A stretch of 46,912 nucleotides of DNA from Ruminococcus sp. (GTDB lineage Bacteria > Bacillota_A > Clostridia > Oscillospirales > Ruminococcaceae): positions 1 to 46,912 of the forward strand of contig NZ_JAEEMU010000057.1 of NCBI RefSeq assembly GCF_016283395.1, read 5' to 3'. The position numbers and the translations under genes are program-made. Under the pieces are notes generated by a model. It had not been told where the DNA came from. It did no database searches and was given only the letters and a program-made list of their open reading frames with translations. Below, one piece after another: positions 42,172 through 46,912 of this stretch (position 1 is the stretch's first letter; every line of letters starts with the position of its first letter).

Positions 42172-42303
42172 ATGAGCAAAAAAAGTAAAGTTATTCTTGC
42201 AGCTTCTATCACTTCAACAGTTCTGGCATTTTCTGCCGCTGCTGTAACTATATTCGTCTGCAAGCGCATTTACGAGAAGAATTACTTCTCGGTCACAGAT
42301 TAA
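42172..42303 (+). CDS. small single-pass membrane protein, 43 residues
   Basis: A 43-residue protein: MSKKSKVILAASITSTVLAF then SAAAVTIFVCKRIYEKNYFSVTD. A basic N-terminus and a hydrophobic span of about 22 residues (7-29) suggest one membrane helix with the C-terminus ending KRIYEKNYF. AAGGAG precedes the ATG at a workable distance, and it has an upstream promoter. It lies 33 bases before ilvE and is probably co-transcribed with it. Function unknown. Confidence 0.72.
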   Translation: MSKKSKVILAASITSTVLAFSAAAVTIFVCKRIYEKNYFSVTD

Positions 42304-42336
42304 CAGGTCAATATTATTAAAAGAAGGTTGAATAAA

Positions 42337-43404
42337 ATGGAAATCAAATTCACAAAAGCAGCAAGCCTCAAGGCTAAGCCACAGCCAGGCGACAAGCTCG
42401 GCTTCGGTCACATCTTCACAGACTATATGCTCGTTATGCCCTATGATGAGGGACAGGGCTGGCATGATCCTGAGATCAAGCCTTATGCTCCTCTCGAGCT
42501 CTCACCTGCCGCTATGTGTCTCCACTACGGTCAGGAAGTATTTGAAGGCTTAAAGGCTTACAGAACTGCTGACGGCAAGGTACAGCTTTTCCGTCCTGAG
42601 GAAAACTTCAAGAGACTCAATCAGTCCAACGAGAGACTTGTTATCCCTGAGCTTCCTGTTGAGCTTGGCATGAAGTGCCTTACAGAGCTCATCAAGGTTG
42701 AAAAGGACTGGGTTCCTTCAAAGGAAGGCGAGTCACTCTATATCAGACCATTCATCATCGCTGTTGACCCATTCCTCGGCGTTAAGCCAGGTGCTCAGTA
42801 CCTCTTCATCATTATCCTCTCACCTTCGGGAGCTTACTATGAAACAGGTCTTAACCCTGTAAACATCTACGTTGAGAGCAAGTATGTCCGCGCTGTAAGA
42901 GGCGGTATGGGCTTCGCTAAGACAGGCGGTAACTACGCTGCTTCTCTTATCGGACAGGACGAGGCTCACAAGCAGAACTACTCACAGGTTCTCTGGCTCG
43001 ACGGTGTTGAGCAGAAGTACATCGAAGAAGTTGGCGCAATGAACATCTTCTTTGTTATCGACGGTAAGGTAGTAACTCCTATGCTTCAGGGCTCTATCCT
43101 CCCGGGTATCACAAGAAAGTCTGCAATCGAGGTTTGCAAGTCAAAGGGTATCGAGGTTGAGGAGAGACGTATCACTATCCAGGAGATCGCTGATGCTTAC
43201 GATGCTGGTAAGCTTGACGAAGTATTCGGTACAGGTACTGCTGCTGTTATCTCACCTGTTGGCCACCTCAAGTGGAACGACAAGGTTATGGAGATCAACG
43301 ACAACAAGATCGGTAAGATCTCACAGATGCTCTATGATACAATGACAGGTATCCAGTGGGGCAAGATACAGGATACATTCAACTGGATCCTTCCTATCGA
43401 CTGA
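42337..43404 (+). CDS. ilvE: branched-chain amino acid aminotransferase
   Basis: A 355-residue class IV PLP aminotransferase of the longer eukaryote-like BCAT group. It moves the amino group between branched-chain amino acids and 2-oxoglutarate. Motifs: [31 protein letters not shown], the PLP lysine in [23 protein letters not shown] and [14 protein letters not shown], and [12 protein letters not shown] near the C-terminus. The ATG at 42337 has AGAAGG nine bases ahead; a TTG three codons earlier is too close. Terminator directly follows. No T-box leader was seen upstream. Confidence 0.97.
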   Translation: MEIKFTKAASLKAKPQPGDKLGFGHIFTDYMLVMPYDEGQGWHDPEIKPYAPLELSPAAMCLHYGQEVFEGLKAYRTADGKVQLFRPEENFKRLNQSNERLVIPELPVELGMKCLTELIKVEKDWVPSKEGESLYIRPFIIAVDPFLGVKPGAQYLFIIILSPSGAYYETGLNPVNIYVESKYVRAVRGGMGFAKTGGNYAASLIGQDEAHKQNYSQVLWLDGVEQKYIEEVGAMNIFFVIDGKVVTPMLQGSILPGITRKSAIEVCKSKGIEVEERRITIQEIADAYDAGKLDEVFGTGTAAVISPVGHLKWNDKVMEINDNKIGKISQMLYDTMTGIQWGKIQDTFNWILPID

Positions 43405-43420
43405 TAATAAAAGTATTGTT

Positions 43421-43449
43421 AAAGGCGTTTCCGCAATGGAAACGCCTTT
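43421..43449 (+). terminator. terminator of ilvE
   Basis: AAAGGCGTTTCC/GGAAACGCCTTT, 12-bp stem with GCAAT loop, followed by TTT. Confidence 0.88.
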
Positions 43450-43464
43450 TTATGTATTGATATA

Positions 43465-43495
43465 TTGTCACTTCCGCCTGCTTTTTCATATAATA
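43465..43495 (+). promoter_or_regulatory. dpaAB promoter, possibly sporulation-sigma dependent
   Basis: TTGTCA (43465-43470) and TATAAT (43489-43494) are 18 bases apart, a weak vegetative promoter. The same -10 area reads CATATAATA (43487-43495), matching the CATANNNTA -10 of sigma-K, with an AC-containing -35 area about 15-16 bases upstream. Dipicolinate synthase is sigma-K controlled in Bacillus. Confidence 0.5.
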
Positions 43496-43546
43496 GGTTG
43501 ATTAGAGATAATCACTTCTTTGCCTTACGGCAGATTGGAGAAATAT

Positions 43547-44410
43547 ATGAAAAGACCTGAAATACTTATCGCAGGCGGTGATATGCGTCAGCTTTACTGC
43601 GCTGCAAGACTGTCACGCGAATTTGAAATAAGTGTTCTCGGATTTGACCGTGAACGTATCCCCGATGACCTTGAACTGGATACTGCCGACCGTGCAGGAA
43701 TCCGCTCATTCGACTGCGCCGTACTGCCTGTGCCGCCCCTCAACAGTGAGGGAAACCTCTTTGCACCGTGCAGTTCGTCTGTAATATCCATAGCCGCAGT
43801 TGAGGAGCTGCTTGCTCCCGATGCTGTTATATACGCAGGAAGAGTCGACAACAAGCTTATAAAAGCTCTCCCCCAACATACGATATACGATTACCTGCTG
43901 AGTGAGGAGATGAGTCTGAAAAACGCAGTTCCAACCGCTGAGGGTGCTGTTCAACTCGCCCTTGAAGAGCTTCCCGTAACTCTCAACGGACTGAAAGTCC
44001 TCATCGTAGGAATGGGCAGGATAGGTACAGCTCTTGCCGAGATACTGAAAGGCTTCGGTGCAGATATAACTGCGGCTGTACACAACTCCCGCGGTACTGC
44101 AAAGGCAAGACTGCACGGCATAAAAGCTATCCCCACAAGCCGCCTGAAAGGCAGCTATGACCTAGTTTTCAATACAGTACCAAAGCTTATCTTCGATGAC
44201 GATATGCTCAGCAGATTTGATAAGGATACTCTTTTCATCGACCTTGCCTCAAAACCGGGCGGAATTGATTTCGATGCCGCTCTCGAACACGGTATCAGAG
44301 CTATATGGGCACTTGGACTCCCGGGAAAGACTGCTCCCGTCACATCGGGAGAGATAATCGCAGAAACTGTTAGCTCTATGATATGGGAAAGAGGTGAAGC
44401 CGTTGAGTAA
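43547..44410 (+). CDS. dpaA: dipicolinate synthase subunit A
   Basis: A 287-residue NAD(P)-binding subunit (SpoVFA/DpaA) of dipicolinate synthase, which oxidises a dihydroxy-tetrahydrodipicolinate-type intermediate to the spore-core component dipicolinic acid. The N-terminal domain begins RPEILIAGGDMRQLYCAA. The Rossmann motif LKVLIVGMGRIGTALAEIL is at about 145-163, and LPGKTAPVTSGEIIAETV closes the protein. The start at 43547 follows GGAG by six bases; a longer TTG frame from 43520 lacks support. The stop overlaps dpaB by eight bases, so the two subunits are translated together. This marks an endospore-forming background. Confidence 0.95.
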   Translation: MKRPEILIAGGDMRQLYCAARLSREFEISVLGFDRERIPDDLELDTADRAGIRSFDCAVLPVPPLNSEGNLFAPCSSSVISIAAVEELLAPDAVIYAGRVDNKLIKALPQHTIYDYLLSEEMSLKNAVPTAEGAVQLALEELPVTLNGLKVLIVGMGRIGTALAEILKGFGADITAAVHNSRGTAKARLHGIKAIPTSRLKGSYDLVFNTVPKLIFDDDMLSRFDKDTLFIDLASKPGGIDFDAALEHGIRAIWALGLPGKTAPVTSGEIIAETVSSMIWERGEAVE

Positions 44411-44999
44411 TGCCTTAAAAGGACTAAAGATAGGCTACGCCATGACAGGCTCGTTCTGCACCTTTCAGCAGAGCTATGAACAGGCTGAGATACTGACGGA
44501 GTACGGTGCAGAGCTTATACCGATAATGTCTGAACATTCAGCCTCTATATCGACACGGTTCGGAACTGCTCATGAAAATATGGAAAGGCTGAAAAAAATA
44601 TCGGGAAAGGATATCATAATGTCCATTGAGGACGCTGAGCCTATAGGTCCTAAAGACCTGACAGATATAATGGTAGTCGCACCGTGTACGTCAAATACTG
44701 CCGCAAAGCTGGCTTCATCTGTTACCGATACCGCTGTGACAATGGCTGTAAAATCTCATCTCCGCCGCGGTAAGCCAGTTGTACTTGCAATAGCTTCCAA
44801 TGACTCCCTTATGGGCTCAGCCAAAAATCTTGGAGTGCTTTTCAACCGCAAGAATTATTATTTCGTTCCCATGATACAGGACGACTGGATAAACAAGCCT
44901 GCGTCACTTGTTGCGGAATTTTCAATGCTCCCACAAGCAATAGAAGCAGCTCTGAACGGCGTACAGCTCCGCCCCATAATCTATCATTCAAGACCATAA
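44403..44999 (+). CDS. dpaB: dipicolinate synthase subunit B
   Basis: A 198-residue flavoprotein-like subunit (SpoVFB/DpaB), partner of DpaA. It has GLKIGYAMTGSFCTFQQS near the N-terminus, PIMSEHSAS, VVAPCTSNTAAKLASSVTDTAVTMAVKSHLR and VVLAIASNDSLMGSAKNLG, the family blocks for flavin or substrate binding. The start is TTG at 44403, six bases after GAGGTG, overlapping dpaA by eight bases; a GTG at 44394 would lie inside that ribosome site. It ends next to a bidirectional terminator. Confidence 0.95.
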   Translation: MSNALKGLKIGYAMTGSFCTFQQSYEQAEILTEYGAELIPIMSEHSASISTRFGTAHENMERLKKISGKDIIMSIEDAEPIGPKDLTDIMVVAPCTSNTAAKLASSVTDTAVTMAVKSHLRRGKPVVLAIASNDSLMGSAKNLGVLFNRKNYYFVPMIQDDWINKPASLVAEFSMLPQAIEAALNGVQLRPIIYHSRP

Positions 45000-45001
45000 A
45001 A

Positions 45002-45030
45002 AAGCCCTCGTATAATCTATACGAGGGCTT
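45002..45030. terminator. bidirectional terminator between dpaB and membrane protein gene
   Basis: AAGCCCTCGTATA/TATACGAGGGCTT, 13-bp stem with a three-base loop, with A-run on the dpaB side, between convergent genes. Confidence 0.85.
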
Positions 45031-45035
45031 AGTCA

Positions 45036-46595
45036 TCAGTATTCTTCCTTTGACATATTGTAATCGATCATGTCGACATACAACGTCTGCTTTTCAAATA
45101 TTTTTTCATCAATACCATTATTTATGCAGTACAATTCAGTATATGAGTACTTCCTGCCGTTCTTTACAAGGTAAAGATCATCTTCAGAAAACAGCGTTAT
45201 CGGGTCAAAACAGTTCTTCTGATACGGCAGCTTTATGAGTTTGATCTGCCGCTCGTCATCTTCAAGCTGTTGGTGGATATAATTTATTCTAATGACATCT
45301 ACCGCCTTATTGGAAATATCCATAAACAGATTTAAGCCTAATACCGATGTAACGATAATTAGCGTACAGGTCTTTGTTAAAGCCGTTTCAAGACACTTGA
45401 TATCATTCACTACAGGCACACAAAGCTCGAATGCAAACAAACACCAGAATATATATGAAGCAAAGAAACATCTGCCTGTAATCGCATTTACAACTAAAAA
45501 CGGTGCAGTGGCAAGGATCGTACTCAATAAATAAACTATTGCTCTTACACGATCACCGTTCTCCAACAGATTATACAACATATAGATAACAGCTGTAATG
45601 TATGCAAAAGTGAGGGCAGTTTCTACTGCTCTGCTGCGATAAGCGTTTGAAAGAACAGCTATTTCCTCACCATTTGAAACTACAACGCTGAATACAGCAT
45701 AAAAAACTATGATAACAACAGATACTATCCCATACTTTGGCTTTTTCTCTGAATTACCGTACTTATTAACAAAAAGGTACAGAATACAGCACGCAATAAT
45801 AATGTGAATGATAAAATATGGACGTGAGAAATTCGGTATTATTTCTCGATAAACCTTCATATAAATATCGGACGGTGAAGTGACAAAGCTTCTGAATGCG
45901 AAACTATCGCCCTCATCAGCAATATGCTTATAATTGCTGTCCGCCATCATGATTATCGCTCCGACAGCAGTTCCTGCAAGGTAAGCAACGTTTGATAAAT
46001 ATACTTTTTTCTGAGTAACATAAGCAAATACAATGATAAATACGCCAAACAACAGATTATAAGCCGTAATGTTCTCAATACAAAGCGCACCGAGAAATCC
46101 GACGATCAAGAGTAAAACAGGCATTATCTTACTCGATTTCAGAGGCTTTTTTTCAAAAATCGGGCAACAATAGCGGATATAAATTAATAAAAAAACAAGT
46201 GATATCACGTAATTAGTAAATCCCGATATCCAGTTGAATATATGCACGTAAAAAAAACGAGGCGAAAACATAAAAAACGTTCCAATAAACAATGCAGCTA
46301 TCCACTTTTGCTTTAATCTGCTCTTGAAAAGCTCAGCTATAAGAAATAAAAATGCCCCCATGAATGCAGTGTAGACAATAAGACAAAGCACAGAAGAATT
46401 GCAGATAAAGTATGTCAGGATATTTGTGAAATACCGACCATTCGGATTACAGCTGTTAAACATCTGTGAAAGCGAATCTATATTATCCCACATAAGATCA
46501 TCGCAGGTCTTGATAAGACATGAACAGTGTACTATGATAAACACAGCAAAAATAATATATATTATGATTTGTTCCCGAGAAAATGCCTTTTTCAT
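45036..46595 (-). CDS. polytopic membrane protein, DUF6056-like
   Basis: A 519-residue protein with about twelve hydrophobic segments. An early WDNIDSLSQMFNSCNPNGRYFTNIL stretch with an NGRY motif, followed by further spans and a short C-terminal tail (about 430-519), resembles DUF6056 and related glycosyltransferase-like integral proteins. No clear catalytic motif for sugar transfer is seen, so the function stays open (possibly polysaccharide or lipid-linked sugar handling). The start at 46595 (MKKAFSREQ) has GGGTGA ten bases ahead; a TTG-start frame from 46616 is less likely. Promoter at 46638-46666. Confidence 0.75.
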   Translation of the reverse strand: MKKAFSREQIIIYIIFAVFIIVHCSCLIKTCDDLMWDNIDSLSQMFNSCNPNGRYFTNILTYFICNSSVLCLIVYTAFMGAFLFLIAELFKSRLKQKWIAALFIGTFFMFSPRFFYVHIFNWISGFTNYVISLVFLLIYIRYCCPIFEKKPLKSSKIMPVLLLIVGFLGALCIENITAYNLLFGVFIIVFAYVTQKKVYLSNVAYLAGTAVGAIIMMADSNYKHIADEGDSFAFRSFVTSPSDIYMKVYREIIPNFSRPYFIIHIIIACCILYLFVNKYGNSEKKPKYGIVSVVIIVFYAVFSVVVSNGEEIAVLSNAYRSRAVETALTFAYITAVIYMLYNLLENGDRVRAIVYLLSTILATAPFLVVNAITGRCFFASYIFWCLFAFELCVPVVNDIKCLETALTKTCTLIIVTSVLGLNLFMDISNKAVDVIRINYIHQQLEDDERQIKLIKLPYQKNCFDPITLFSEDDLYLVKNGRKYSYTELYCINNGIDEKIFEKQTLYVDMIDYNMSKEEY

Positions 46596-46637
46596 AAACT
46601 CGTCATCACCCTTCAAAAATTATTATCTCATTAGTTA

Positions 46638-46666
46638 ATTTTATCACAAAACGAGGAATAAGTCAA
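46638..46666 (-). promoter_or_regulatory. sigma-A promoter of DUF6056-like gene
   Basis: On the minus strand, TTGACT (46666-46661), 17 bases, TAAAAT (46643-46638). It lies just beyond the rRNA terminator. Confidence 0.78.
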
Positions 46667-46681
46667 ATAGAAGAAAATAAA

Positions 46682-46706
46682 AAAGGACTACAAGAAGTAG
46701 TCCTTT
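46682..46706 (-). terminator. terminator of rRNA operon
   Basis: AAAGGACTAC/GTAGTCCTTT, 10-bp stem, followed by a T run on the minus strand, directly after the 5S rRNA. Confidence 0.88.
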
Positions 46707-46712
46707 AGAAGT

Positions 46713-46828
<116 letters not shown>

Positions 46829-46912
46829 TAAATATTTTTGAAAACTTTTGAAGGAATAAAGCGTAATGCGAGGCAAGAACAAAGAAGTTCAGAAGTAAAA
46901 AGGAAAAGCCCT

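Overview
The window looks like a chromosomal segment of a low-to-mid G+C Gram-positive anaerobe of the Ruminococcus (Oscillospiraceae) type. Three things point there: four secreted proteins with type-I-like dockerin modules (paired Ca-binding loops with a DSxDAS signature), long poly-threonine linkers, and clostridial core genes such as single-chain PurL, MtaB, TrkAH and dipicolinate synthase. No phage, plasmid, CRISPR or tRNA gene was seen. Most genes lie on the minus strand; plus-strand genes occur at 18.2 kb, 30.3-32.6 kb and 39.7-45.0 kb.

Region 1-8.6 kb (minus strand): rpsG (cut by the window edge) and rpsL, whose promoter sits inside the terminator of the gene upstream. Next come two secreted LRR_5/BspA-like dockerin proteins, one with six Big_3-like Ig repeats joined by Thr linkers, and then the trkA-trkH potassium uptake operon. 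Region 8.7-18 kb: two unknown genes, a HAD phosphatase, glgA, purL and mtaB, separated by spacers full of palindromic repeats. Region 18-26.6 kb: an HPr-like protein without the active-site histidine, two lipoproteins (an FTP/PepSY-like one and one with a nuclease-toxin-like C-terminal domain), a degenerate GGDEF-like protein, a zinc-ribbon membrane protein, two more dockerin proteins (one with what looks like cohesin halves in permuted order), and a membrane-anchored lipase. Region 26.7-30 kb: an ECF sigma factor with an overlapping membrane-protein gene, and a DUF2975/HTH pair with candidate operators.

Region 30-39.6 kb: a beta-CASP metallo-hydrolase coupled to a zinc-ribbon membrane protein, serC and serA, an AT-rich SH3-like secreted protein, an LCP-like/TatD/PP2C operon, and a SLOG-family gene. 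Region 39.7-46.9 kb: alr, a SecD-P1-head-like lipoprotein, a TatD-associated radical SAM enzyme, a 43-residue membrane peptide, ilvE, dpaAB (spore dipicolinate), a DUF6056-like polytopic membrane protein, and a 5S rRNA at the right end of what must be an rRNA operon.

The gene starts are well supported by strong AGGAGG-type ribosome sites. Many operons carry near-consensus sigma-A promoters with 17-bp spacers. The most distinctive material is (a) the non-enzymatic dockerin proteins, likely cell-surface or cellulosome-associated structural modules, (b) the permuted cohesin-like protein, (c) several degenerate or stand-alone regulatory domains, and (d) a modular family of intergenic palindromes with compensatory stem changes.
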